A DNA stretch of 7,448 nt. It comes from Acidobacteriota bacterium (GTDB taxonomy: Bacteria > Acidobacteriota > Blastocatellia > Pyrinomonadales > Pyrinomonadaceae). Positions 1-6,951 of this stretch are shown piece after piece; position 1 is the first letter of the stretch; each line of letters opens with the position of its first letter. Below the pieces are notes generated by a model. That model saw only the letters and a program-made list of their open reading frames with translations, ran no database searches and was not told the DNA's origin. The stretch spans positions 1-7,448 of the forward strand of contig JAFBAJ010000413.1 of NCBI GenBank assembly GCA_019247865.1. Reading direction: 5' to 3'. The position numbers and the translations under genes were made by a program.

Positions 1-39
1 GCCGAAATGCGCCTGGAGCAGAGATTTGTTAACCAGTGA
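1..39 (+). CDS. Possible 3' end of an upstream gene (partial)
   Basis: Reading from base 1, the frame gives AEMRLEQRFVNQ and then a TGA stop at 37-39. It would overlap the start of the yvcK-like gene by 14 bases, a common arrangement for translationally coupled operon genes. Only twelve residues are visible, so neither the family nor the reality of the gene can be judged. In many Firmicutes and Actinobacteria the gene before yvcK is rapZ (yvcJ), but nothing in these residues identifies it. The yvcK frame is also open to the left edge, so the alternative is that these bases are simply the 5' part or leader of yvcK. Confidence 0.25.
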   Translation, partial: AEMRLEQRFVNQ

Positions 40-1066
40 GACAAATTGCGGACTCAAGCTGGTCGCCATCGGCGGCGGCACGGGTCTGTCGACGCTGCTC
101 GCCGGATTGAAGCGGCTGGTCGGCACGGCTGACGCGGCACACACGTGGCTCGACACGTTGTCGGCCATCGTCACTGTGTCGGACGACGGCGGCAGCAGCG
201 GACGCCTGCGCGACGAGTTGCAGATTCTCCCGCCCGGCGACATACGCAACTGCATGGTCGCGCTTTCGGAAGATTCGACGCTGCTCTCGCGGCTCTTCCG
301 TTATCGCTTTCGCGGCAACGGCGACCTCGGCGGGCACAGCTTCGGCAATCTCTTTCTGGCCGCGCTGACGGAAGTGACCGGAGATTTCGTCGAAGCCGTG
401 CGCCTCTCCTCCGAAGTTCTGGCGAGCAAGGGACGCATCTATCCTGCGACGATCAACGACGTGCGGCTGGTCGCCGAGCTCGAAGACGGCACGGAGGTCA
501 AAGGCGAGACGCAGATCACAGCCTCGCGCGCGAACATCCGGCGACTGCGGCTGGAGCCGGAGCAGTGCCTGCCCCTGCCGGAAGCTTTGGCTGCTATCCG
601 CGCGGCCGATGTCATCACGGTCGGCCCGGGCTCTTTGTACACGAGCATTCTGCCGCCGCTCCTCGTGGCGCGCGTCGCCGAAGCCATCGGTCACGCACAC
701 GCGACCAAGATTTTCATCTGCAACCTGATGACGCAGCCGGGCGAGACGGACGGCTACACCGCGCGACAACATCTGGAGACGGTCAGGGCTTACGCACCTG
801 AGATAGCCTTTGATTACGTCATCGTCAACAATCATCCGATCCGCGCGGAGCAGGCCGCGCTCTACTCTGCGGACGGCGCGTACCAGATCGGCATGACCGA
901 TCACCTGCTCGAAGAGACCTTCGGCGCGGAGACGGAGATCATTCGCGCAGACCTTCTGGACGAAGGAGAGAAGGTGCGTCATCATCCCGAAAAGCTGGCG
1001 CGCGTCGTCATCGCCTGTTGCGAACAGGCACGCGCATGCCAGCCGCATGTGACCCAGCAGGGCTGA
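26..1066 (+). CDS. yvcK: YvcK/GlmR family UDP-GlcNAc-binding protein (CofD-like, UPF0052)
   Basis: A cytoplasmic Rossmann-type protein of the CofD-like family, 346 residues, close to the usual 310-330. Visible family motifs are the glycine-rich loop IGGGTGLSTLL (15-25), VSDDGGSSGRLR (51-62), PPGDIRNC (69-76), GGHSFGNL (102-109), GPGSLYTSI (200-208) and CNLMTQPGETDGY (232-244). Known from the family: in Bacillus subtilis YvcK (GlmR) binds UDP-GlcNAc, is needed on gluconeogenic carbon sources, affects cell shape and helps GlmS direct carbon into peptidoglycan. It is not a CofD enzyme of F420 synthesis. The TTG start at 26 is chosen because GGAG (15-18) lies 7 bases upstream and no ATG or GTG precedes the glycine loop in frame. 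The frame stays open to base 2, so an upstream start is not excluded. glmU follows after 6 bases, so the two are almost certainly co-transcribed. Confidence 0.93.
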   Translation: MLTSETNCGLKLVAIGGGTGLSTLLAGLKRLVGTADAAHTWLDTLSAIVTVSDDGGSSGRLRDELQILPPGDIRNCMVALSEDSTLLSRLFRYRFRGNGDLGGHSFGNLFLAALTEVTGDFVEAVRLSSEVLASKGRIYPATINDVRLVAELEDGTEVKGETQITASRANIRRLRLEPEQCLPLPEALAAIRAADVITVGPGSLYTSILPPLLVARVAEAIGHAHATKIFICNLMTQPGETDGYTARQHLETVRAYAPEIAFDYVIVNNHPIRAEQAALYSADGAYQIGMTDHLLEETFGAETEIIRADLLDEGEKVRHHPEKLARVVIACCEQARACQPHVTQQG

Positions 1067-1072
1067 ACTTTT

Positions 1073-2500
1073 ATGGAAAAACAATCGAACACAGGGTCGC
1101 TGGAGGCGCACGCGCCGCTCGACGTGCTGATCCTCGCCGCGGGGCTCGGCACGCGCATGCGCTCGCAGAAGGCGAAGGTTCTGCACGAGCTGGGCGGGCG
1201 TCCGCTCATCGCACACGTCTGCCGCACGGCGACCGCGCTCGACCCGAGACGAATTTACGTCGTCGTCGGTCATCAGGCGGAAGCTGTGGCGGAAGCTGTG
1301 CGCGCGGAGCTGGGCGCGGACGGCGCGAGCTTTATCGAGCAGACCGAGCAGCGCGGGACGGGCGATGCGGTGATGGCCGCGCGCGAGGCTCTGGCCGAAG
1401 CAGGCTCGACGCTGCTCATCTTATCCGGCGACGTGCCGCTCGTGCGCGCAGAGACTTTGGCGTCGCTCGTGCATCAGCACCGCACGCATCGCGGGCGCGG
1501 CGCGGCTTCGACGATGCTCGCCGTGCGGCTCGAAGACCCGACCGGCTACGGGCGCATCATACGCGACGCCGAAGGCCGCTTTGAAAGGATCGTCGAGCAG
1601 AAGGACGCGACGCCCGAAGAGCGCACGGTGACGGAGATCAACGCGGGCATCTACTGTTTCGACACGGAGACGCTCTTTCCTGCGCTGGCGCGCGTGCGGC
1701 CGAGCAACGCGCAGGGCGAGTACTATCTGACGGACGTGCCCGCGCTCCTGCGCGCAGACGGCGCGGACGTGGGCGTCTATCTGCACACGGACGCGCGCGA
1801 AGTTTCGGGCATCAACACGCGCGTCGAGCTGGCAGAGTTTGAGCGCCTGCTGCGCCAGCGCACGCTGCGTCGACTGATGCTCGACAGCGGCGTGACCTTC
1901 ATCGACCCGCAACGCACCTACGTCAGCTCGGACGCGCAGATCGGGCGCGACTGCGTCATCTATCCGGACGTGCTCATCGAAGGCCAGAGCGTCATCGGCG
2001 ACGGCTGCGTGATACGTTCCGGCACGCGCATCACAGATTCGCGGATCGGCAACGGCGTGACCGTCAAAGACCACTGCGTGATCGTCGAGAGCGAGATCGC
2101 GGACAACTGCACTTTAGGGCCGTTCGCACACCTGCGCATGAACTCGAAGCTCGAAGAGGGAGCGGCGGTCGGCAATTTCGTCGAGATGAAAAAATCCAGA
2201 CTCGGCAGCCGCTCCAAGTCCATGCATCTGACCTACCTCGGCGACGCGACCATCGGCGAAGAGACGAACATCGGCGCGGGCACAGTCACCTGCAACTATG
2301 ACGGCAAAGCCAAGCACCCGACTGTGATCGAAGATCATGTCCGGATCGGCTCGGACACGATGCTCGTCGCGCCGGTGCATGTCGGGCATGGCGCGGTCAC
2401 GGCGGCCGGCGCGGTCGTCACCGAAGACGTGCCGCCCGAGACGCTGGTCGCAGGCGTTCCCGCTAAAGTCAAGAAACATTTGAAAGCGGAAGAGAGCTAA
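1073..2500 (+). CDS. glmU: Bifunctional GlcNAc-1-P uridyltransferase / GlcN-1-P acetyltransferase GlmU
   Basis: Catalyses the last two cytoplasmic steps to UDP-GlcNAc: acetylation of glucosamine-1-phosphate from acetyl-CoA (C-terminal domain), then UTP-dependent uridylyl transfer (N-terminal domain). It has 475 residues against about 456 in E. coli, with roughly 14 extra at the N terminus. Pyrophosphorylase motifs: LAAGLGTRM (21-29) with KVLH (35-38), QRGTGDA (93-99), SGDVPL (118-123), GYGRI (158-162), EINAG (188-192), GINTR (246-250). From about 265 on there are left-handed beta-helix hexapeptide repeats. By alignment with E. coli (offset 22), acetyltransferase residues R333, K351, H363, Y366 and N386 are present as R355, K373, H385, Y388 and N408, so both activities should be intact. 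ATG 1073 follows yvcK by 6 bases with only a weak purine stretch (AGCAGGG, 1056-1062), suggesting translational coupling. The TAA stop abuts the palindrome at 2500-2577. Confidence 0.97.
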   Translation: MEKQSNTGSLEAHAPLDVLILAAGLGTRMRSQKAKVLHELGGRPLIAHVCRTATALDPRRIYVVVGHQAEAVAEAVRAELGADGASFIEQTEQRGTGDAVMAAREALAEAGSTLLILSGDVPLVRAETLASLVHQHRTHRGRGAASTMLAVRLEDPTGYGRIIRDAEGRFERIVEQKDATPEERTVTEINAGIYCFDTETLFPALARVRPSNAQGEYYLTDVPALLRADGADVGVYLHTDAREVSGINTRVELAEFERLLRQRTLRRLMLDSGVTFIDPQRTYVSSDAQIGRDCVIYPDVLIEGQSVIGDGCVIRSGTRITDSRIGNGVTVKDHCVIVESEIADNCTLGPFAHLRMNSKLEEGAAVGNFVEMKKSRLGSRSKSMHLTYLGDATIGEETNIGAGTVTCNYDGKAKHPTVIEDHVRIGSDTMLVAPVHVGHGAVTAAGAVVTEDVPPETLVAGVPAKVKKHLKAEES

Positions 2501-2577
2501 CCACAGAGGACACAGAGGAACACAGAGGAAAGCAATAATTTTTGTCTTCCTCTGTGTTCCTCTGTGTCCTCTGTGGT
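2500..2577. repeat. Perfect 31-bp inverted repeat made of CACAGAGGA units (element A)
   Basis: Arms 2500-2530 and 2547-2577 are exact reverse complements, with a 16-base loop (2531-2546). Each arm holds three tandem copies of ACAGAGG spaced 9 and 10 bases apart (starting ACCACAGAGG, then ACACAGAGGA twice). It fills most of the 122-base glmU-glmS spacer; its first base is the last base of the glmU stop codon. In RNA it would form a very stable stem inside a glmU-glmS transcript. There is no long T run right after it, so it is not a classic intrinsic terminator. From memory, this repeat type occurs in many unrelated bacterial genomes. Confidence 0.95.
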
Positions 2578-2622
2578 AAATTGATTTTGTCGGAAAGACG
2601 GTAACGTCAGGAGATTTATTCG

Positions 2623-4482
2623 ATGTGTGGAATCGTTGGCTATGTCGGCAACAAGCAGGTCGTGCCGGTCATCATTGACGGACTGCGGAAGCTCGAATAT
2701 CGCGGCTATGATTCGGCCGGCATCGCGGTGGTGGACGAAGTGCACCACATGGAAGTGCGCCGCGCCGAGGGCAAGCTCAGGAATCTGGAAGAAGCGATTC
2801 GTTTAAAACCGCTCGACGGGACCTACGGCATCGGGCACACGCGCTGGGCAACGCACGGACGGCCGACCGAAGAGAACGCGCATCCGCACAGAGACTGCAC
2901 CGGGCGCATCGTCGTCGTGCACAACGGCATCATCGAAAATTACCTGCAACTCAAAGACCGCCTGCGCCAGCGCGACCATCGCTTTGTGACCGAGACGGAC
3001 ACGGAGATCATCGCGCATCTCATCGAAGAATATTTGAAAGAGGGCGACACGTTTGAGTTGGCCGTGCGGCGCGCGGTCGCAGACCTGCGCGGCATCTTCG
3101 CGCTCTCGATCATCAACGCGGACGAGCCGGACACGATCATCTCCGTGCGTCAGGGGCCGCCCGTCGTCATCGGCCTCGGCGACGGCGAGTTCTTCGTCGC
3201 TTCGGACATCCCGCCCATCCTGCAACACACGCGCGACGTCTTCTTTTTAGGAGACGGCGAGATCGCAATCCTGACCAGAGACTCCGTGCGCGTGATGGAC
3301 TTTGACGGCAACGCCGTCGAGCCGCAGCAGCAACGCATCACGTGGGACCCGATCATGGCGGAGAAGGGCGGCTTCAAGCACTTCATGCTCAAAGAGATTT
3401 ACGAGCAGCCGCGCGCCATCCGCGACACAGTGCAGGGACGCATCTCGCTCGACACGGGGCGCGTCTACCTCGATCCGATGAACATCTCGGAAGAGGATTT
3501 TAAGCGCATCAACTTCATCAAGATCGCTGCCTGCGGCACGAGCTGGCACGCAGGGCTCGCCGGCAAGTACATGATCGAGCAGTTCGCGCGCGTTCCCGTC
3601 GAGGTCGACTATGCCTCGGAGTTTCGCTACCGCGACCCTGTGATGGACGAGAACACTTTGCTCATCGTCATCTCGCAATCCGGCGAGACGGCCGACACCA
3701 TCGCTGCCCTGCGCGAAGCCAAAGGGCACGGCTCAAAGATTCTCTCCGTCTGCAACGTGCAGGGCTCTATGATCACGCGCGAGTCGGACGGCACGATTCT
3801 GACGCACGCCGGGCCGGAGATCGGCGTCGCTTCGACCAAAGCTTTTACCTCGCAGATGATCGCGCTCTACCTCTTCGGCCTTTACCTCGGCCAACTGCGC
3901 GGCGCGCTCACGCCGGAAGAGGCGAAGTCGCACGCGCAGGAGCTGGCCGAGCTGCCCGTCAAGATCGAGCATCTCTTGAATGAAGCGGACGAGATCGAAG
4001 AGCTCTCGAAAGAGTTTTTCCGCTCGACCGATTTTCTGTATCTCGGACGCGGGCTGAACTTTCCGGTCGCGCTCGAAGGCGCGCTCAAGCTCAAGGAGAT
4101 TTCCTACATTCACGCCGAAGGCTATCCGGCGGGCGAGATGAAGCACGGGCCGAACGCTCTCATCGACGAACGCCTGCCCGTCGTCGTCGTCAACCCGCGC
4201 GAAGAGGGCAACCAGACTTCGGAGCTGCGCTATGAGAAGACGCACTCCAACATCGTCGAGGTCAAAGCCAGAGAGGGCGTCGTCCTCTCCATCCTGACCG
4301 AAGGCGACAAGATGTCCGCGACCGAGTCCAACTACATCATCGAGATCCCGGCCTCCAGCGACCTGCTCTCGCCCATCCTGGCGGTGATTCCCCTGCAACT
4401 CCTCGCCTACCACATCGCCGTCCGCAGAGGCTGCGACGTAGACCAGCCGCGCAACCTGGCGAAGTCGGTCACGGTGGAATAG
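2623..4482 (+). CDS. glmS: Glutamine--fructose-6-phosphate aminotransferase (isomerizing) GlmS
   Basis: Makes glucosamine-6-phosphate from fructose-6-phosphate and glutamine, the committed step of the hexosamine pathway. It has 619 residues (E. coli 609). The N-terminal class II glutaminase domain begins MCGIVGYVG; Cys2 becomes the N-terminal nucleophile after Met removal. R74 (in HTRWATHG), HNGIIEN (100-106) and D126 match the glutamine-binding pocket. Two SIS sugar-isomerase domains follow: CGTSWHAG from 304, SQSGETADT (351-359) and TKAFTSQ (405-411) in the first, then [20 protein letters not shown] in the second. The C terminus [13 protein letters not shown] carries the invariant lysine (K614, E. 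coli K603 in mature numbering). ATG 2623 is fixed by the catalytic Cys2 and by AGGAG (2609-2613) 9 bases upstream. Its leader contains the element A palindrome and no room for a glmS ribozyme. Feedback may instead come through the YvcK/GlmR protein two genes upstream; this is inference. Confidence 0.98.
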   Translation: MCGIVGYVGNKQVVPVIIDGLRKLEYRGYDSAGIAVVDEVHHMEVRRAEGKLRNLEEAIRLKPLDGTYGIGHTRWATHGRPTEENAHPHRDCTGRIVVVHNGIIENYLQLKDRLRQRDHRFVTETDTEIIAHLIEEYLKEGDTFELAVRRAVADLRGIFALSIINADEPDTIISVRQGPPVVIGLGDGEFFVASDIPPILQHTRDVFFLGDGEIAILTRDSVRVMDFDGNAVEPQQQRITWDPIMAEKGGFKHFMLKEIYEQPRAIRDTVQGRISLDTGRVYLDPMNISEEDFKRINFIKIAACGTSWHAGLAGKYMIEQFARVPVEVDYASEFRYRDPVMDENTLLIVISQSGETADTIAALREAKGHGSKILSVCNVQGSMITRESDGTILTHAGPEIGVASTKAFTSQMIALYLFGLYLGQLRGALTPEEAKSHAQELAELPVKIEHLLNEADEIEELSKEFFRSTDFLYLGRGLNFPVALEGALKLKEISYIHAEGYPAGEMKHGPNALIDERLPVVVVNPREEGNQTSELRYEKTHSNIVEVKAREGVVLSILTEGDKMSATESNYIIEIPASSDLLSPILAVIPLQLLAYHIAVRRGCDVDQPRNLAKSVTVE

Positions 4483-4503
4483 AAGATTTCAGTAGCGGGT
4501 CAG

Positions 4504-4595
4504 TTTAAAAGCAGGTTCACGCAAAGGCGCAAAGACGCAAAGAAAAGCATTCCAGCTCTTCTTTGCGTCTTTGCGTCTTGGCGTGAGCTTCTAAA
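4504..4595. repeat. Inverted repeat of GCAAAGNC units (element B)
   Basis: Core arms 4517-4544 and 4559-4586 (28 bases each) pair with one A/G mismatch and one G.T wobble around a 14-base loop. Each arm contains three GCAAAG-type units at 8-base spacing (4521, 4529, 4537). The inverted symmetry continues weakly outward: TTTAAAAGCAGGTTCACG on the left (4504-4521) resembles the reverse complement of the right end, CTTTAGAAGCTCACG (4582-4596). Bases 4517-4551 are identical to 6953-6987 in element D, showing a dispersed family. It starts about 20 bases after the glmS stop and may also act as a 3' stabilising or terminating hairpin. Confidence 0.93.
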
Positions 4596-4651
4596 GATTT
4601 TCACACCTCAACTATTTTCAAACCTCTTCAACGCTCTGTCTGTTAGAGTAA

Positions 4652-4765
4652 GGCAGCAATGGAGTCGAGCTCGGAGCCTTCTCGCAGAACATCGCGTCCC
4701 CGAAATTCATCGGCCTCGAAGGCGTTGGCATCCTCGACAACCTAGTCGTGCGGAAGCTGCCCTGA
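4652..4765 (+). pseudogene. Possible remnant: C-terminal tail of a lost protein
   Basis: The frame after a TAA at 4649 reads through to TGA at 4763-4765. Its last 34 codons give a protein-like tail including GAFSQNIASPKFIGLEGVG and ending ILDNLVVRKLP. The alternation of hydrophobic residues with a D-N turn near the end resembles the last strand of an extracellular beta-sandwich domain, and codon choice is G+C-rich like real genes here. There is no start codon in frame, and a terminator-like hairpin follows 25 bases after the stop, as expected for a true gene end. I cannot name a family, and chance is possible at this length. Confidence 0.35.
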
Positions 4766-4789
4766 TAATCAATCTCACTTTCATCACAG

Positions 4790-4820
4790 GAGGGAGCGGA
4801 GTTTTGAACTCTGCTCCCTC
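4790..4820. terminator. 14-bp terminator-like hairpin
   Basis: GAGGGAGCGGAGTT (4790-4803) pairs with AACTCTGCTCCCTC (4807-4820) around a 3-base loop, with a single G.T wobble. Only TT follows on the plus strand and no good T run follows on the minus strand, so efficiency as an intrinsic terminator is uncertain. Its place, between a plus-strand coding remnant and the 3' end of a minus-strand gene, fits a terminator, possibly bidirectional. It lacks the CRCARAG units of the repeat elements and is a separate structure. Confidence 0.55.
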
Positions 4821-5013
4821 TTCACGCGCTTATTCAGGTTGTCCTTGATTTTCTGACGCGCCTAAGCCATATTTTAATCTCTCTTATCAACAACATAAGC
4901 TCATCGAATCTTTGTCGCCGCGGAAAGGTTGAACGGACAATTTCACGATGAAAGCAATGCTCTTCGCGCTCCGTTTGAATGAGCTGTCAGATAGCGGTCC
5001 GCAAGGTTAACGC

Positions 5014-5481
5014 TCAACTTTTCCTGCGTCTTGCTGTCCACTGCCGCTCAATCATCAGGGCTTTCATCTTTCCTGTCATGGTCTCTCCGTCAAACTTCGC
5101 CGGGAATTCGACAGTTGTGCCGAATCGCTTCGCCGACAGGCTGAGCTCTTCACCTTTGATTGATCCATTGACAGGTAAATCTCCACCTTCTGATCTGATA
5201 ACTCCGGACAAGGCTTCCCCGTTTTGAGTAAGAGTGAGAGTCCAGTTTTGCGTCCCTCCGCTCTTCTTCTGCACACTCATTTCCCAGACGCCCGTCAGGC
5301 CAACCGGCGATGAATTACTGCCAGGCGAACTTGTTTTCGTTTGATTGGAAGATACTGTCAGGTCGGGGCTCATCTTACCGCCACAGAACCTGACCTGTAA
5401 GCCAACGGCCGCCGCGAGGGCGAGAGTGATTACGACGAGCAATCTTTCATGCTCCATAAGCCAGTCAAAGAGTTTCCTCAT
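5014..5481 (-). CDS. Hypothetical membrane-anchored protein with small beta-rich domain
   Basis: A 155-residue protein I cannot assign to a named family. The N terminus is short and charged (MRKLFDWLMEHER), followed by a hydrophobic segment at about 14-28 (LLVVITLALAAAVGL), probably a signal anchor. C33 is not preceded by a proper lipobox. Residues 38-62 form a Ser/Thr/Asn-rich linker. From 64 (GVWEMSV) to about 141 is a strand-turn pattern: NWTLTLTQNGEALSGVI, a G-S-I-K-G turn, FGTTVEFPAKFDGETMTG. This resembles small beta domains often seen at the ends of secreted Acidobacteria proteins (G.W...L.Q.G..L.G.I), suggesting an outward-facing domain. ATG 5481 is preferred over an in-frame TTG at 5505 because AGAGG (plus-strand 5488-5492) sits 6 bases upstream of it. 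It is divergent from the gene at 5751, with repeat element C between. Confidence 0.75.
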   Translation of the reverse strand: MRKLFDWLMEHERLLVVITLALAAAVGLQVRFCGGKMSPDLTVSSNQTKTSSPGSNSSPVGLTGVWEMSVQKKSGGTQNWTLTLTQNGEALSGVIRSEGGDLPVNGSIKGEELSLSAKRFGTTVEFPAKFDGETMTGKMKALMIERQWTARRRKS

Positions 5482-5537
5482 ACAGCGCCTCTGAGAATTG
5501 ACCAACTATTGGAATACGGGTGGTGACCTGAATTCAA

Positions 5538-5641
5538 CTCTCTGCGCTTTCTCTGCGTGAACTCTGCGCCTCTGCGGTGAGTGTTTGGTAGCATCAGCTC
5601 AACGCAGAGACGCAGAGAACTCGCTGAGAGACACAGAGAAA
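5538..5641. repeat. Decayed inverted repeat of GCAGAG units (element C)
   Basis: Left arm 5538-5581 (CTCTGCG-type units) and right arm 5598-5641 (CGCAGAGACGCAGAGAAC and on) pair imperfectly, roughly three quarters of positions, around a 16-base loop (5582-5597). The best-paired part is next to the loop (CTGCGGTGAG with CTCAACGCAG). Units are at 8-base spacing as in element B, but with CAGAG instead of CAAAG. It lies between two divergent genes, so it is near both promoters. The imperfect pairing suggests an older, decayed copy. Confidence 0.8.
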
Positions 5642-5716
5642 AACAATTCAGGACACTACTGGAATAGGGACGGTCTTTAGATGTTCTGACACTGAGTCCG
5701 GACATATCCGGCATTG

Positions 5717-5742
5717 CCCTTGCTTCCCGAATGAGGCAAGGG
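5717..5742 (+). promoter_or_regulatory. Hairpin overlapping the ribosome binding site of the 5751 gene
   Basis: CCCTTGC (5717-5723) can pair with GCAAGGG (5736-5742) across a 12-base loop. The Shine-Dalgarno stretch AGGGGG (5739-5744), 6 bases before ATG 5751, lies half inside the right arm. If the hairpin forms in the mRNA it would hide the ribosome binding site. The stem is only 7 bp, so chance is possible. Confidence 0.35.
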
Positions 5743-5750
5743 GGAAGTTG

Positions 5751-6449
5751 ATGATTACGTTCCATAAACATGCAATCGCCAGCAGAGACTGTCACGTTTT
5801 ACTCCTCGGGAGGCTCCCTCGCCGGGGACATACCTGGACACGTTTCGCAGCATTAATGCTCCTTTTGTTTATTGCGTCGGCGACTGCATTCGCGATGCCG
5901 CGCCAGGAAAAGCGCAGCCGGGGGCTGAAGGCAAAAAAGCCCGCGCCGAGGGCTCGGGCCAGGGAGACAAAGCCGGACGAGGATGTACACGTCCGTCTCA
6001 GGCGCTTCGAGAATCCGAACGGCTACAGCGTCTTCGCCGACATCGGCGAATTCCCGGCCGACCTGGAGTTGATCGGGCAATACTTCCTTGAACGTGAGTT
6101 CTTTGAGCGCTTCGTCTCGGACATGCTGGGGCTCGGCGACGCGCAGGACTCCAAATCAAACACGGTGCTCAAGGTAGCAATGCTCCCGCAGAAGAAGAAC
6201 CAGCGCGAAGGCGACTTCATCTTCGGCGAGGTGAAGGGACACATCATCGTGGTCGTCGAGAAGCGTCGCGTGATGATTGCGAGTACGCTTGAGAAAGAGC
6301 CGAACCTGCCGCAGCGGCTCGCCGAGGTCAGGGATTTAAATGAGCTGATAGACGCCGCCGGTTATAGTGATTCGAGCGCTCCCATAACCCTCTCAAACAA
6401 ACCGGAATCTCGCGTCACGAAAGTAAAGCTATTGCCGTTAGCCAGATAG
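5751..6449 (+). CDS. Hypothetical exported protein with basic linker
   Basis: A 232-residue protein with no family I recognise. Its N terminus is long for a signal peptide: about 31 basic and polar residues, then a hydrophobic core at 32-48 (FAALMLLLFIASATAFA) with a possible signal peptidase site after AFA. It may be exported, or held as a signal anchor. Residues 50-80 are rich in Arg, Lys and Pro (RQEKRSRGLKAKKPAPRARA). The rest looks globular, with an acidic-aromatic helix (LIGQYFLEREFFERFVSDML) and a strand-rich part (GDFIFGEVKGHIIVVVEKRR). ATG 5751 is chosen over the adjacent TTG 5748 because AGGGGG lies 6 bases upstream. The last 30 or so codons overlap the convergent gene on the other strand and look less protein-like, so the original stop may have been lost. 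Confidence 0.7.
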   Translation: MITFHKHAIASRDCHVLLLGRLPRRGHTWTRFAALMLLLFIASATAFAMPRQEKRSRGLKAKKPAPRARARETKPDEDVHVRLRRFENPNGYSVFADIGEFPADLELIGQYFLEREFFERFVSDMLGLGDAQDSKSNTVLKVAMLPQKKNQREGDFIFGEVKGHIIVVVEKRRVMIASTLEKEPNLPQRLAEVRDLNELIDAAGYSDSSAPITLSNKPESRVTKVKLLPLAR

Positions 6450-6922
6450 GACCTGGGTTTAATTCTTTCCATCTGCGCCCAAAACTTCTGTTGAAGTTTG
6501 AGAGCACTTTCGACCAGTCGAGCCACCTTCTCGGCATCCGTACCAATGTGCATTGTTGCTACCGTCGGGGCCGGATCGCCAAGCGAGAACGTTCCGTAAT
6601 TGACAAACACCTCCACCTCTGTCGGGACAGCGGGCTCGTCGAAGATATACCATTCATCGAACCATACGAACGGTATTTTCTTCGAGATTGTGATCCTCGG
6701 GCTTATCGCCAATGCACCCTCCTGTGTCCATCCTTCACTGATCTGATGAGGGCTCAGTTTCAGAGCGCCACTATCCAGCGATGTCACAACGACAAAATTA
6801 TCCAGAACAACTTCCGGACAATTGTTAAGCAGATGCGCGAGAGGTCGGCTGGTATCCTGCATATCCAGAGTCCGCGCCACCCAAAAGTAATGACCCTGTT
6901 TGCCTTTATACAATTCGCTCAT
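6362..6922 (-). CDS. Hypothetical protein of unknown function
   Basis: A 186-residue protein, not recognised. It has no signal peptide or membrane segment, so it is probably cytoplasmic. The sequence looks like a folded alpha/beta protein: strands such as NFVVVTSL, an aromatic stretch FVWFDEWYIFDEP, TEVEVFVNYGTF, then a helix EKVARLVESALKLQQKFWAQM and a C-terminal amphipathic helix ending ERVMGALESL. The ATG at 6922 (MSELYKGKQGHYF) is preferred over an in-frame TTG at 6940; neither has a clear Shine-Dalgarno site. Base composition is visibly lower in G+C than the glm genes. Repeat element D lies directly upstream, so any promoter is either beside it or before the metallopeptidase-like gene. 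The 3' end overlaps the plus-strand gene by 88 bases. Confidence 0.72.
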   Translation of the reverse strand: MSELYKGKQGHYFWVARTLDMQDTSRPLAHLLNNCPEVVLDNFVVVTSLDSGALKLSPHQISEGWTQEGALAISPRITISKKIPFVWFDEWYIFDEPAVPTEVEVFVNYGTFSLGDPAPTVATMHIGTDAEKVARLVESALKLQQKFWAQMERIKPRSYLANGNSFTFVTRDSGLFERVMGALESL

Positions 6923-6951
6923 AAATGGTTTGTGCAGCAAAACGAAAGAAT

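Larger units (their letters stand above)
4483..5013. other. Intergenic stretch of 531 bases without an intact gene
   Basis: After the glmS stop this stretch holds repeat element B (about 4504-4595), a short open remnant ending in TGA at 4763-4765, and a terminator-like hairpin (4790-4820). In 4821-5013, A+T-richer than the glm genes, I see no convincing gene, RNA or promoter. The gene to the right runs on the minus strand towards this region, so it is a convergent 3'-3' interval where terminators are expected. Confidence 0.6.

Noticed and set aside
26..1066. CofD (2-phospho-L-lactate transferase) of F420 synthesis
   Set aside because: The motif set (GGGTGLSTLL, SDDGGSSGRLR, PPGDIRNC) and the glmU/glmS context fit the YvcK/GlmR branch, and no F420 gene is nearby.
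29..1273. Long minus-strand open frame (414 codons) antisense to yvcK and the start of glmU
   Set aside because: Rich in Arg, Ala and Asp with no motif, as expected for the antisense of a G+C-rich gene; the plus-strand genes carry clear family motifs. The same applies to the other antisense frames inside glmU and glmS.
2497..2748. Minus-strand small ORF across the glmU-glmS spacer containing [10 protein letters not shown]
   Set aside because: That peptide is just the translation of the CACAGAGGA repeat units, and the rest is antisense to the glmS start. I recall such peptides as common spurious annotations.
4517..4586. CRISPR-like array, suggested by regularly spaced short repeats
   Set aside because: Units are only 6-8 bases, directly tandem, with no unique spacers, and arranged as an inverted pair.
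4979..5227. Plus-strand frame of 82 codons
   Set aside because: Antisense to the 5014-5481 gene, which has a signal anchor, a patterned domain and a ribosome binding site.
5478..5795. Minus-strand frame of 105 codons upstream of the anchored protein gene
   Set aside because: It is mostly a translation of repeat element C (SLRLCVELM, RRGAEFTQRKRRE) with no independent protein features.
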